Shown: positions 27,530-40,753 of the stretch, one piece after another
How positions within the stretch are numbered: the first letter of the stretch is position 1
Layout: each line of letters begins with the position of its first letter
DNA from: Xylocopa sonorina
Taxonomy: Eukaryota; Arthropoda; Insecta; Hymenoptera; Apidae
DNA: 64,000 bases
Assembly (NCBI RefSeq): GCF_050948175.1
Contig: NW_027490391.1
Coordinates: forward strand, 327,858-391,857
Reading direction: 5' to 3'
Made by a program: the position numbers and the translations under genes
Notes under the pieces: model-generated
Told to the model about the DNA's origin: nothing
Seen by the model: only the letters and a program-made list of their open reading frames with translations
Databases searched by the model: none

Positions 27530-29522
27530 ACTGCAGATGTCTAGGTATCGTAGCAATATAGTTGTAATGCCTCTTAAAACGCGATATCGCATCTCATTCC
27601 TATGTTTCATGGTAAGATATAATATGATTTGCGATGTGTTACGTATTCCTCGCCTACACTTCAAATGAATGTAAATGCGACACTTCCTTGCTAGGAAATA
27701 GCGATTGCAGATGTCTACGTATCGTAGCAATAGAGTTCTAATGCTACTTAAAGCGCGATATCGCATCTCATTTCTATGTTTCATGGTAAGATATAATATG
27801 ATTTGCGAAGTATCATGTATTCCTCGTCCACACTTCAAATGAATGTGAATGCGATACTTCCCTGCAAGGAAATAGCGTTTGCAGATATCTACGTATCGTA
27901 GCAATAGAGTTCTTATGATTCTTAAAACGCGATATTGCATCTCATTTCTATGTTTCATGGTAAGATATAATATGATTTGCGAATTGTTATGTATTCCTCG
28001 TCTACACTTCAAATGAATGTGAATGCGACACTTCCTCGCTAGGAAATAGCGTTTGCAGATGTCTACGTATCGTAGCAATAGAGTTCTAATGCTTCTTAAA
28101 ACGCGATATCGCATCTCATTTCTATGTTTCATGGTAAGATATAATATGATTTGCGAAGTGTTATGTATTCCTCGCCTACACTTCAAATGAATGTAAATGC
28201 GACACTTCCTTGCTAGGAAATAGCGTCTGCAGATGTCTAGGTATCGTAGCAATTGAGTTCTAATGCCTCTTGAAACGCGATATCGCATCTCATTTCTATG
28301 TTTCATGGTAAGATATAATATGATTTGCGAAGTATCATGTATTCCTCGTCTACACTTCAAATGAATGTAAATGCGACACTTTATTGCTAGGAAATAGCGA
28401 TTGCAGATGTCTACGTATCGTAGCAATAGAGTTCATATGATTCTTAAAACGCGATATCGCATCTCGTTTCTATGTTTCATGGTAAGATATAACATGATTT
28501 GCGAAGTGTTATGTATTCCTCGTCTACACTTCAAATGAAGGTGATTGCGATACTTCCTCTCTAGGAAATAGCGTTCGCAGATGTCTACGTATCGTAGCAA
28601 TAGCTTTCTAATGCTTCTTAAAACGCGATATCGCATCTCATTTCTATGTTTCATGGTAAGATATAATATGATTTGCGAAGTGTTATGTATTCCTCGTCTA
28701 CACTTCAAATGAATGTGAATGCGATACTTCCTCGCTAGGAAATAGCGTTTGCAGATGTCTACGTATCGTAGCAATAGCTTTCTAGTGCTTCTTAAAACGC
28801 GATATCGCATCTCATTTCTATGTTTCATGGTAAGATATAACATGATTTGCGAAGTGTTATGTATTCCTCGTCTACACTTCAAATGAATGTAAATGCGACA
28901 CTTCCTTGCAAGGAAATAGCGTTTGCAGATGTCTACGTATTGTAACGTCAGGCGTACCGCCTGCCACCCTCCGGCGTCCACCTCATCATCCCCAGCATCC
29001 GTATCCGGAGCCCCTGCACACGGGCCACCCGCCGACTCGCCGTCCCTACAGAAGGAGACAAAGGTACGAGAGGGAAGAGGGATGCAGCATGCCGCGCCCA
29101 CGCGCGATCTCCACACACGAGGAGGAGGACTTCACCCCGTATTACGAGGGCGAGGAGCTCTCCGACACATACTGGGTCGAATCCCCAGCGATCACGAAGC
29201 CCTATACGTACTTCTCGTACATGTGGGATTAGAATAAGGACACTACTCACCTATGTACATACACACCAACACACACCTAGATTTAAGTGAATATATGTAT
29301 ATATTTCATTCATGCACGGCTATGTTCCGTGCACTCGCGCGCACACTCGACGCTCGCGGCTCACGCTTAACGCGGGCCGCGCCCCACTCCGAACGGCCGC
29401 CCCACCACGGGGGCCGAGCGGCCGCCCTACTCCGACCGTCCGCCCCACCGCGAGGGCCCAGCGACTCGCGCGCCGCGCGACCCGAGGAGGTCGCGGACGC
29501 GAGATCCGAGAGTCAGTTCCAA

Positions 29523-29605
29523 ACTCATCTCCGAACTGGAGAGTTCTCATCTCATCTCCGAACTGGAGAGTTGCTAACTCATCTCCGAACCGAGGAGTTC
29601 TAATC
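29523..29605 (+). repeat. Short tandem repeats inside the LTR
   Basis: About three imperfect units of roughly 27 bp built around CTCATCTCCGAACTGGAGAG, the last one degenerate (CCGAACCGAGGAG). Each unit contains a small dyad (CTCC..GGAG). Copy number differs between LTRs in the window: two in the nested LTR and the E2 right LTR, three here and in E1, four in the E2 left LTR and E3. This explains most LTR length differences. Confidence 0.75.
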
Positions 29606-30073
29606 CAGCATCCGAACGATGCACTTCCGATCCGAGCAATAGGCTCATTCGCAACGAGCAATTAGCTCTAATGCATTCGTCTCTATCCATACTCCCATAG
29701 CGGAGTCCATTCGATACTTTATACTATTTCTGATTCTCATTGTAATCGCTAGTCAGTAACTTAGAATTTAGTCAAGTGTATCTAGTATAGTGAAATCATA
29801 GAATATAGTTTATTTTTACCAGATTCAAAGTATCTTTATTCGAGTTCAAATACAATTCCTTAATTCTAATCCACGGGTACGCTCGCGATTATTCTAATTC
29901 TATATCTCATCTACGATAGTCTTGAGGCTCGACGACTAGAGCGAACCAGCGCTTAGTTGCTCCATCCTCACTTCTACCGTGTACAGAATATCTTGCGCCC
30001 AGGTCGATCCCGGTAAGCTAGAGCGAACCAACGCTTAGCCGTGCCGTATTCAACCGAAGTTCAAGTATTCTCG

Positions 30074-30421
30074 ATGAGCCTTGCACCTCCGACAAAGCGT
30101 ACACGACGCGCGGGGAGGAGAGAGTTCATTCGTCGTCTCGCTCGGGAATACGTGGGTGATGCACCAGAATATTCAATTTCCTACGTTCGAGTCCTGGTTC
30201 CTGTGAAGGAGGTTTCCTTCGCCGCACGACCCGTACGAGTCGCCAATCGTCAGGGCCAAACGCCGATACCTGCCAGCCGGAGTCAACCCGCCTGGACGCT
30301 TATTCCCGTAGACGTACCTCCGTTCCAGCCGTACGCCGCCGCCATCCCGGTTGCGGATCCAAGGCGCTCCAGGTACCTGGAAAGAGAAATCAGACAGCGG
30401 AATCAAGCCTTCGCAAGGTAA
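30074..30421 (+). other. Open frame inside the LTR, ending on a splice-donor-like site
   Basis: A 115-codon frame from ATG, rich in Arg and Pro, with no recognisable domain. Its TAA stop overlaps AAG|GTAAGT, a consensus 5' splice donor at 30417/30418. The frame is intact in the LTRs at 40259-40606, 47723-48070, 50373-50720 and 58300-58647 (minus), but the ATG is ACG in the E3 LTR and the E2 left LTR, where about 70 bp is also deleted. It may simply be a CG-rich leader that lacks stops. The donor motif is conserved in every copy, including those without the ATG, so I trust the donor more than the protein. Confidence 0.3.
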
Positions 30422-30780
30422 GTTTAGTGTTAGTTACCGTTTTATCGAGTCCGAAACGCCAACGAACCCGGTCCGGACGCAATTCGCGTTATCTTCGGGA
30501 ACGGTTACGACTTTGTGCCACCGTTGCGAGCGCAACCGCACCTCGGGACGTGACAGTATCGTAGCAATAGAGTTCTTATGATTCTTAAAACGCGAGATCG
30601 CATCTCATTTCTATGTTTCATGGTAAGACATAATATGATTTGCGAAGTGTCATGTATTCCTCGTCTACACTTCAAATGAATGTAAATGCGACACTTCCTT
30701 GCTAGGAAATAGCGTCTGCAGGTGTCTAGGTATCGTAGCAATAGCTTTCTAGTGCTTCTTAAAACGCGATATCGCATCTC

Positions 30781-33700
30781 ATTTCTATGGTTCATGGTAA
30801 GATATAACATGATTTGCGTAGTGTTATGTATTCCTCGTCTACACTTCAAATGAATGTGAATGCGATACTTTCTCGCTAGGAAATAGCGTTTGCAGATGTC
30901 TACGTATCGTTAGCAATAGCTTTCTAATGCTTCTTAAAACGCTATATCGCATCTCACTTCTATGTTTCATGGTAAGATATAATATGATTTGCGAAGTGTC
31001 ATGTATTCTTCGTCTACACTTCAAATGAATGTAAATGCGACTCTTCTTTGCTAGGAAATAGCGTTTGCAAATGTCTACATATCGTAGCAATTGTGTTCTA
31101 ATGCTTCTTAAAACGCGATATCGCATCTCATTTCTATGTTTCATGGTAAGATATAATATGATTTGCGAAGTGTCATGTATTCCTCGTCTACACTTCAAAT
31201 GAATGTAAATGCGACACTTCCTTGCAAGGAAATAGCGTCTGCAGATGTCTAGGTATCGTAGCAATAGAGTTCTAATGCCTCTTAAAACGCGATATCGCAT
31301 CTCATTTCTATGTTTCATCGTAAGATATAATATGATTTGCGAAGTGTTATGTATTCCTCGTCTACACTTCAAATGAATGTAAATGCGACTCTTCCTTGCA
31401 AGGAAATAGCGTTTGCAGATGTCTACGTATCGTAGCGATAGAGTTCTTATGATTCTTAAAAGGCGATATCGCATCTCATGTCTACGTTTCATGGTAAGGT
31501 ATAATATGATATGCGAAGTGTTATGTATTCCTCGTCTACACTTCAAATGAATGTAGATCTGACATTTCCTTGCAAGGAAATAGCGTTTGCAGATGTCTAC
31601 CTATCGTAGCAATAGAGATCTAGTGCTTCTTAAAACGCGATAATGCATCTCATTTCTATGTTTCATGATAAGATATAATATGGTTTGCGAAGTGTCATGT
31701 ATTCCTCGTCTACACTTCAAATGAATGTAAATGCGACACTTCCTTGCAACGAAATAGCGTTTGCAGATGTCTACGTATCGTAGCAATAGAGTTCTTATGA
31801 TTCTTAAAACGCGATATCGCATCTCATTTCTATGTTTCATGGTAAGATATAATATGATTTGCGAAGTATCATGTATTCTTCGCCTACACTTCAAATGAAT
31901 GTAAATGCGACTCTTCTTTGCTAGGAAATAGCGTTTGCAAATGTCTACATATCGTAGCAATAGTGTTCTAATGCTACTTAAAGCGCGATATCGCATCTCA
32001 TTTCTATGTTTCATGGTAAGATATAATATGATTTGCGAAGTATCATGTATTCCTCGTCCACACTTCAAATGAATGTAAATGCGACACTTCCTTGCTAGGA
32101 AATAGCGATTGCAGATGTCTACGTATCGTAGCAATAGAGTTCTAATGCTACTTAAAGCGCGATATCGCATCTCATTTCTATGTTTCATGGTAAGATATAA
32201 TATGATTTGCGAAGTATCATGTATTCCTCGTCCACACTTCAAATGAATGTGAATGCGATACTTCCTCGCTAGGAAATAGCGTTTGCAGATGTCTAGGTAT
32301 CGTTAGCAATAGCTTTCTAATGCTTCTTAAAACGCGATATCGCATCTCATTTCTATGTTTCATGGTAAGATATAATATGATTTGCGAAGTGTCATGTATT
32401 CCTCGTCTACACTTCAAATGAATGTAAATGCGGCACTTCCCTGCAAGGAAATAGCGTTTGCAGATATCTACGTATCGTAGCAATAGAGTTCTTATGATTC
32501 TTAAAACGCGATATTGCATCTCATTTCTATGTTTCATGGTAAGATATAATATGATTTGCGAATTGTTATGTATTCCTCGTCTACACTTCAAATGAATGTG
32601 AATGCGACACTTCCTCGCTAGGAAATAGCGTTTGCAGATGTCTACGTATCGTAGCAATAGAGTTCTAATGCCTCTTAAAACGCGATATCGCATCTCATTT
32701 CTATGTTTCATGGTAAGATATAATATGATTTGCGCAGTGTTTTGTATTCCTCGTCTACACTTCAAATGAATGTAAAGCGACACTTCCTTGCAAGGAAATA
32801 GCGTTTGCAAATGTCTACCTATCGTAGCAGTAGTGTTCTAATGCTTCTTAGAACGCGATGTCGCATCTCATTTCTATGTTTCATGATAAGATATAATATG
32901 ATTTGCGAAGTGTTATGTATTCCTCGTCTACACTTCAAATGAATGTAAATGCGACACTTCTTTGCAAGGAAAAAGCGTTTGCAGATGTCTACGTATCGTA
33001 GCAATAGAGTTCAAATGCTTCTTAAAACGAGATATTGCATCTCATATCTATGTTTCATGAAAAGATATAATATTCATTGCGAAGTGTTGTGCATTCCTCG
33101 TCTACGATTCAAATGAATGTAAATGCGACACTTCCTTGCAACGAAATAGCGTTTGCAGATGTCTACGTATCGTAGCAATAGCTTTCTAGTGCTTCTTAAA
33201 ACGCGATATCGCATCTCATTTCTATGTTTCATGGTAAGATATAACATGATTTGCGAAGTGTTATGTATTCCTCGTCTACACTTCAAATGAATGTAAATGC
33301 GACACTTCCTTGCAAGGAAATAGCGTTTGCAGATGTCTACGTATCGTAGCAATAGAGTTCTTATGATTCTTAAAACGCGAGATCGCATCTCATTTCTATG
33401 TTTCATGGTAAGACATAATATGATTTGCGAAGTGTCATGTATTCCTCGTCTACACTTCAAATGAATGTAAATGCGACACTTCCTTGCTAGGAAATAGCGT
33501 CTGCAGGTGTCTAGGTATCGTAGCAATAGCTTTCTAGTGCTTCTTAAAACGCGATATCGCATCTCATTTCTATGGTTCATGGTAAGATATAACATGATTT
33601 GCGAAGTGTCATGTATTCTTCGTCTACACTTCAAATGAATGTAAATGCGACTCTTCTTTGCTAGGAAATAGCGTTTGCAAATGTCTACATATCGTAGCAA

Positions 33701-33913
33701 TAGTGTTCTAATGCTTCTTAAAACGCGATATCGCATCTCATTTCTATGTTTCATGGTAAGATATAATATGATTTGCGAAGTGTCATGTATTCCTCGTCTA
33801 CACTTCAAATGAATGTAAATGCGACACTTCCCTGCAAGGAAATAGCGTTTGCAGATATCTACGTATCGTAGCAATAGAGTTCTTATGATTCTTAAAACGC
33901 GATATTGCATCTC
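30781..33913. repeat. 3133-bp higher-order unit of block B, copy 1
   Basis: Eighteen monomers, 3133 bp, repeated directly downstream. Both copies start at the rare TTTCTATGGTTCATGG variant (30783 and 33916). Two monomers with an extra base (CGTTAGC, near 30908 and 32303) and one with a missing base (GTAAAGCG, near 32774) account for 18 x 174 + 1. A few substitutions separate the copies (for example 31738/34868 and 32736/35869). Content differs from the 3133-bp unit in block A. Confidence 0.87.
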
Positions 33914-36900
33914 ATTTCTATGGTTCATGGTAAGATATAACATGATTTGCGTAGTGTTATGTATTCCTCGTCTACACTTCAAATGAATGTGAATGCGATA
34001 CTTTCTCGCTAGGAAATAGCGTTTGCAGATGTCTACGTATCGTTAGCAATAGCTTTCTAATGCTTCTTAAAACGCTATATCGCATCTCACTTCTATGTTT
34101 CATGGTAAGATATAATATGATTTGCGAAGTGTCATGTATTCTTCGTCTACACTTCAAATGAATGTAAATGCGACTCTTCTTTGCTAGGAAATAGCGTTTG
34201 CAAATGTCTACATATCGTAGCAATTGTGTTCTAATGCTTCTTAAAACGCGATATCGCATCTCATTTCTATGTTTCATGGTAAGATATAATATGATTTGCG
34301 AAGTGTCATGTATTCCTCGTCTACACTTCAAATGAATGTAAATGCGACACTTCCTTGCAAGGAAATAGCGTCTGCAGATGTCTAGGTATCGTAGCAATAG
34401 AGTTCTAATGCCTCTTAAAACGCGATATCGCATCTCATTTCTATGTTTCATCGTAAGATATAATATGATTTGCGAAGTGTTATGTATTCCTCGTCTACAC
34501 TTCAAATGAATGTAAATGCGACTCTTCCTTGCAAGGAAATAGCGTTTGCAGATGTCTACGTATCGTAGCGATAGAGTTCTTATGATTCTTAAAAGGCGAT
34601 ATCGCATCTCATGTCTACGTTTCATGGTAAGGTATAATATGATATGCGAAGTGTTATGTATTCCTCGTCTACACTTCAAATGAATGTAGATCTGACATTT
34701 CCTTGCAAGGAAATAGCGTTTGCAGATGTCTACCTATCGTAGCAATAGAGATCTAGTGCTTCTTAAAACGCGATAATGCATCTCATTTCTATGTTTCATG
34801 ATAAGATATAATATGGTTTGCGAAGTGTCATGTATTCCTCGTCTACACTTCAAATGAATGTAAATGCGGCACTTCCTTGCAACGAAATAGCGTTTGCAGA
34901 TGTCTACGTATCGTAGCAATAGAGTTCTTATGATTCTTAAAACGCGATATCGCATCTCATTTCTATGTTTCATGGTAAGATATAATATGATTTGCGAAGT
35001 ATCATGTATTCTTCGCCTACACTTCAAATGAATGTAAATGCGACTCTTCTTTGCTAGGAAATAGCGTTTGCAAATGTCTACATATCGTAGCAATAGTGTT
35101 CTAATGCTACTTAAAGCGCGATATCGCATCTCATTTCTATGTTTCATGGTAAGATATAATATGATTTGCGAAGTATCATGTATTCCTCGTCCACACTTCA
35201 AATGAATGTAAATGCGACACTTCCTTGCTAGGAAATAGCGATTGCAGATGTCTACGTATCGTAGCAATAGAGTTCTAATGCTACTTAAAGCGCGATATCG
35301 CATCTCATTTCTATGTTTCATGGTAAGATATAATATGATTTGCGAAGTATCATGTATTCCTCGTCCACACTTCAAATGAATGTGAATGCGATACTTCCTC
35401 GCTAGGAAATAGCGTTTGCAGATGTCTAGGTATCGTTAGCAATAGCTTTCTAATGCTTCTTAAAACGCGATATCGCATCTCATTTCTATGTTTCATGGTA
35501 AGATATAATATGATTTGCGAAGTGTCATGTATTCCTCGTCTACACTTCAAATGAATGTAAATGCGGCACTTCCCTGCAAGGAAATAGCGTTTGCAGATAT
35601 CTACGTATCGTAGCAATAGAGTTCTTATGATTCTTAAAACGCGATATTGCATCTCATTTCTATGTTTCATGGTAAGATATAATATGATTTGCGAATTGTT
35701 ATGTATTCCTCGTCTACACTTCAAATGAATGTGAATGCGACACTTCCTCGCTAGGAAATAGCGTTTGCAGATGTCTACGTATCGTAGCAATAGAGTTCTA
35801 ATGCCTCTTAAAACGCGATATCGCATCTCATTTCTATGTTTCATGGTAAGATATAATATGATTTGCGGAGTGTTTTGTATTCCTCGTCTACACTTCAAAT
35901 GAATGTAAAGCGACACTTCCTTGCAAGGAAATAGCGTTTGCAAATGTCTACCTATCGTAGCAGTAGTGTTCTAATGCTTCTTAGAACGCGATGTCGCATC
36001 TCATTTCTATGTTTCATGATAAGATATAATATGATTTGCGAAGTGTTATGTATTCCTCGTCTACACTTCAAATGAATGTAAATGCGACACTTCTTTGCAA
36101 GGAAAAAGCGTTTGCAGATGTCTACGTATCGTAGCAATAGAGTTCAAATGCTTCTTAAAACGAGATATTGCATCTCATATCTATGTTTCATGAAAAGATA
36201 TAATATTCATTGCGAAGTGTTGTGCATTCCTCGTCTACGATTCAAATGAATGTAAATGCGACACTTCCTTGCAACGAAATAGCGTTTGCAGATGTCTACG
36301 TATCGTAGCAATAGCTTTCTAGTGCTTCTTAAAACGCGATATCGCATCTCATTTCTATGTTTCATGGTAAGATATAACATGATTTGCGAAGTGTTATGTA
36401 TTCCTCGTCTACACTTCAAATGAATGTAAATGCGACACTTCCTTGCAAGGAAATAGCGTTTGCAGATGTCTACGTATCGTAGCAATAGAGTTCTTATGAT
36501 TCTTAAAACGCGAGATCGCATCTCATTTCTATGTTTCATGGTAAGACATAATATGATTTGCGAAGTGTCATGTATTCCTCGTCTACACTTCAAATGAATG
36601 TAAATGCGACACTTCCTTGCTAGGAAATAGCGTCTGCAGGTGTCTAGGTATCGTAGCAATAGCTTTCTAGTGCTTCTTAAAACGCGATATCGCATCTCAT
36701 TTCTATGGTTCATGGTAAGATATAACATGATTTGCGAAGTGTCATGTATTCTTCGTCTACACTTCAAATGAATGTAAATGCGACTCTTCTTTGCTAGGAA
36801 ATAGCGTTTGCAAATGTCTACATATCGTAGCAATAGTGTTCTAATGCTTCTTAAAACGCGATATCGCATCTCATTTCTATGTTTCATGGTAAGATATAAT

Positions 36901-37046
36901 ATGATTTGCGAAGTGTCATGTATTCCTCGTCTACACTTCAAATGAATGTAAATGCGACACTTCCCTGCAAGGAAATAGCGTTTGCAGATATCTACGTATC
37001 GTAGCAATAGAGTTCTTATGATTCTTAAAACGCGATATTGCATCTC
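33914..37046. repeat. 3133-bp higher-order unit of block B, copy 2
   Basis: Second tandem copy of 30781-33913. Identity ends near 37053, where TTTCTATGTTTCATGG replaces the GGTTCATGG variant that begins each unit. This is the clean signature of one unequal crossover. Confidence 0.87.
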
Positions 37047-39126
37047 ATTTCTATGTTTCATGGTAAGATATAATATGATTTGCGAATTGTTATGTATTCC
37101 TCGTCTACACTTCAAATGAATGTGAATGCAACACTTCCTCGCTAGGAAATAGCGTTTGCAGATGTCTGCGTATCGTAGCAATAGAGTTCTAATGCTTCTT
37201 AAAACGCGATATCGCATCTCATTTCTATGTTTCATGGTAAGATATAATATGATTTGCGAAGTGTTATGTATTCCTCGCCTACACTTCAAATGAATGTGAA
37301 TGCCACACTTCTTTGCTAGGAAATAGCGTTTGCAAATGTCTACCTATCGTAGCAGTAGTGTTCTAATGCTTCTTAAAACGCGATATCGCATCTCATTTCT
37401 ATGTTTCATGGTAAGATATAATATGATTTGCGAAGTATCATGTATTCCTCGTCTACACTTCAAATGAATGTAAATGCGACACTTCCTTGCTAGGAAATAG
37501 CGTCTGCAGATGTCTAGGTATCGTAGCAATAGAGTTCTAATGTCTCTTAAAACGCGATATCGCATCTCATTTCTATGTTTCATGGTAAGATATAATATGA
37601 TTTGCGAAGTATCATGTATTCCTCGTCTACACTTCAAATGAATGTAAATGCGACACTTAATTGCTAGGAAATAGCGATTGCAGATGTCTACGTATCGTAG
37701 CAATAGAGTTCATATGATTCTTAAAACGCGATATCGCATCTCGTTTCTATGTTTCATGGTAAGATATAACATGATTTGCGAATTGTTATGTATTCCTCGT
37801 CTACACTTCAAATGAATGTGAATGCGACACTTCCTCGCTAGGAAATAGCGTTTGCAGATATCTACGTATCGTAGCAATAGAGCTCTAATGCTTCTTAAAA
37901 CGCGATATCGCATCTCATTTCTATGTTTCATGGTAAGATATAATATGATTTGCGAAGTGTTATGTATTCCTCGTCTACACTTCAAATGAATGTGATTGCG
38001 ATACTTCCTCGCTAGGAAATAGCGTTTGCAGATGTCTACGTATCGTAGCAATAGCTTTCTAATGCTTCTTAAAACGCGATATCGCATCTCATTTCTATGT
38101 TTCATGGTAAGATATAATATGATTTGCGAAGTGTTATGTATTCCTCGTCTACACTTCAAATGAATGTAAATGCGACACTTCCTTGCTAGGAAATAGCGTC
38201 TGCAGATGTTTAGGTATCGAAGCAATAGAGCTCTAATGCTTCTTAAAACGCGATATCGCATCTCATTTCTATATTTCATGGTAAGATATAATATGATTTG
38301 CGAAGTGTGATGTATTCCTCGTCTACACTTCAAATGAATGTAAATGCGACACTTCCTTGCTAGGAAATAGCGTCTGCAGATGTGTAGGTATCGAAGCAAT
38401 AGAGTTCTAATGCTTCTTAAAACGCGATATCGCATCTCATTTCTATGTTTCATGGTAAGATATAATATGATTTGCGAAGTGTTATGTATTCCTCGCCTAC
38501 ACTTCAAATGAATGTAAATGCGACACTTCTTTGCTTGGAAATAGCGTTTGCAAATGTCTACCTATCGTAGCAATAGTGTTCATATGATTCTTAAAACGCG
38601 ATATCGCATCTCGTTTCTATGTTTCATGGTAAGATATAACATGATTTGCGAATTGTTATGTATTCCTCGTCTACACTTCAAATGAATGTGAATGCGACAC
38701 TTCCTCGCTAGGAAATAGCGTTTGCAGATGTCTACGTATCGTAGCAATAGAGCTCTAATGCTTCTTAAAACGCGATATCGCATCTCATTTCTATGTTTCA
38801 TGGTAAGATATAATATGACTTGCGAAGTGTTATGTATTCCTCGCCTACACTTCAAATGAATGTAAATGCGACACTTCTTTGCTTCGAAATAGCGTTTGCA
38901 AATGTCTACCTATCGTAGCAATAGTGTTCTAATGCTTCTTAAAACGCGATATCGCATCTCATTTCTATGTTTCATGGTAAGATATAATATGATTTGCGAA
39001 GTATCATGTATTCCTCGTCCACACTTCAAATGAATGTAAATGCGACACTTCCTTGCTAGGAAATAGCGTCTGCAGATGTCTAGGTATCGTAGCAATTGAG
39101 TTCTAATGCCTCTTAAAACGCGATAT

Positions 39127-40740
39127 TGTAACGTCAGGCGTACCGCCTGCCACCCTCCGGCGTCCACCTCATCATCCCCAGCATCCGTATCCGGAGCCCC
39201 TGCACACGGGCCACCCGCCGACTCGCCGTCCCTACAGAAGGAGACAAAGGTACGAGAGGGAAGAGGGATGCAGCATGCCGCGCCCACGCGCGATCTCCAC
39301 ACACGAGGAGGAGGACTTCACCCCGTATTACGAGGGCGAGGAGCTCTCCGACACATACTGGGTCGAATCCCCAGCGATCACGAAGCCCTATACGTACTTC
39401 TCGTACATGTGGGATTAGAATAAGGACACTACTCACCTATGTACATACACACCAACACACACCTAGATTTAAGTGAATATATGTATATATTTCATTCATG
39501 CACGGCTATGTTCCGTGCACTCGCGCGCACACTCGACGCTCGCGGCTCACGCTTAACGCGGCCGCGCCCCACTCCGAACGGCCGCCCCACCACGGGGGCC
39601 GAGCGGCCGCCCTACTCCGACCGTCCGCCCCACCGCGAGGGCCCAGCGACTCGCGCGCCGCGCGACCCGAGGAGGTCGCGGACGCGAGATCCGAGAGTCA
39701 GTTCCAAACTCATCTCCGAACTGGAGAGTTCTCATCTCATCTCCGAACTGGAGAGTTGCTAACTCATCTCCGAACCGAGGAGTTCTAATCCAGCATCCGA
39801 ACGATGCACTTCCGATCCGAGCAATAGGCTCATTCGCAACGAGCAATTAGCTCTAATGCATTCGTCTCTATCCATACTCCCATAGCGGAGTCCATTCGAT
39901 ACTTTATACTATTTCTGATTCTCATTGTAATCGCTAGTCAGTAACTTAGAATTTAGTCAAGTGTATCTAGTATAGTGAAATCATAGAATATAGTTTATTT
40001 TTACCAGATTCAAAGTATCTTTATTCGAGTTCAAATACAATTCCTTAATTCTAATCCACGGGTACGCTCGCGATTATTCTAATTCTATATCTCATCTACG
40101 ATAGTCTTGAGGCTCGACGACTAGAGCGAACCAGCGCTTAGTTGCTCCATCCTCACTTCTACCGTGTACAGAATATCTTGCGCCCAGGTCGATCCCGGTA
40201 AGCTAGAGCGAACCAACGCTTAGCCGTGCCGTATTCAACCGAAGTTCAAGTATTCTCGATGAGCCTTGCACCTCCGACAAAGCGTACACGACGCGCGGGG
40301 AGGAGAGAGTTCATTCGTCGTCTCGCTCGGGAATACGTGGGTGATGCACCAGAATATTCAATTTCCTACGTTCGAGTCCTGGTTCCTGTGAAGGAGGTTT
40401 CCTTCGCCGCACGACCCGTACGAGTCGCCAATCGTCAGGGCCAAACGCCGATACCTGCCAGCCGGAGTCAACCCGCCTGGACGCTTATTCCCGTAGACGT
40501 ACCTCCGTTCCAGCCGTACGCCGCCGCCATCCCGGTTGCGGATCCAAGGCGCTCCAGGTACCTGGAAAGAGAAATCAGACAGCGGAATCAAGCCTTCGCA
40601 AGGTAAGTTTAGTGTTAGTTACCGTTTTATCGAGTCCGAAACGCCAACGAACCCGGTCCGGACGCAATTCGCGTTATCTTCGGGAACGGTTACGACTTTG
40701 TGCCACCGTTGCGAGCGCAACCGCACCTCGGGACGTGACA
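39127..40740 (+). repeat. E1 5' LTR (1614 bp)
   Basis: Begins TGTAACGT and ends ACGTGACA, which are imperfect inverted termini. It contains a TATA-like run near 39478, a CG-rich block at about 39510-39690, three roughly 27-bp tandem units near 39709-39790, the LTR open frame (40259-40606) and the AAG|GTAAGT donor near 40602. R/U5 limits cannot be placed from sequence alone, and no plus-strand AATAAA was noticed. Confidence 0.95.
39478..39490 (+). promoter_or_regulatory. TATA-like element in the LTR
   Basis: TATATGTATATAT is the only strong TATA-like run in the plus strand of the LTR, about 350 bp from its start and just upstream of the CG-rich block. It is present in all copies. In the E3-type LTRs the surrounding run is more AT-rich (AAATATATGTATATATTTTATT). 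A promoter role is inferred from position and composition. Confidence 0.35.
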
Positions 40741-40753
40741 CGAAAGTTATTTT

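Larger units (their letters stand above)
1..28940. repeat. 174-bp satellite array, block A
   Basis: Head-to-tail tandem array of a monomer of 174 bp (occasionally 175 or shorter), about 166 copies, all in one orientation. A landmark run GCGATATCGC-atctcatttc recurs every 174-175 bp (for example near 82, 257, 431 and 605). Each monomer carries three short dyad symmetries in order: a TTCC..GGAA palindrome, CTACG-TAT-CGTAG, and GCGATATCGC. Because 174 is 3 x 58, one minus-strand frame stays open for many monomers; this is not evidence of a gene. Monomers differ by scattered substitutions, and subtypes recur in blocks, which indicates unequal exchange. The monomer length is typical of centromeric satellites, but a centromere role is inference only. 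No unique sequence interrupts the block. Confidence 0.97.
28941..30555 (+). mobile_element. Solo LTR of the Ty3/gypsy-like element (1615 bp)
   Basis: Complete LTR starting TGTAACGT and ending ACGTGACA, with no internal retroelement sequence on either side. The 4-bp target duplication is GTAT at 28937-28940 and 30556-30559. Removing the LTR and one GTAT restores an intact satellite monomer (CTACGTAT then CGTAGCAA). It is almost identical to the E1 LTRs, so it is young. It probably arose by recombination between the two LTRs of a full insertion. The insertion falls in the centre of the CTACG-TAT-CGTAG dyad of the monomer. Confidence 0.95.
30556..39126. repeat. 174-bp satellite array, block B
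   Basis: About 49 monomers in the same orientation and register as block A, interrupted only by the insertions at either end. It starts exactly where the monomer broken by the solo LTR resumes and ends at the E1 insertion site inside GCGATATCGC. It contains a 3133-bp tandem duplication and, from about 37.7 kb, the monomer subtypes that reappear in blocks C and D. Confidence 0.96.

Noticed and set aside
1..28940. CRISPR-like array of regular repeats
   Set aside because: The repeats are contiguous 174-bp monomers without unique spacers, and the context is a eukaryotic retroelement-rich satellite.
28906..29237. Open frames spanning the satellite-LTR junction as fusion genes
   Set aside because: They are chance joins of the satellite frame with LTR frames at insertion points, and they recur only because LTR copies are identical.
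29341..29500. The CG-rich block in the LTR as rDNA or a host CpG island
   Set aside because: It is an internal part of every LTR copy and has no rRNA-like sequence.
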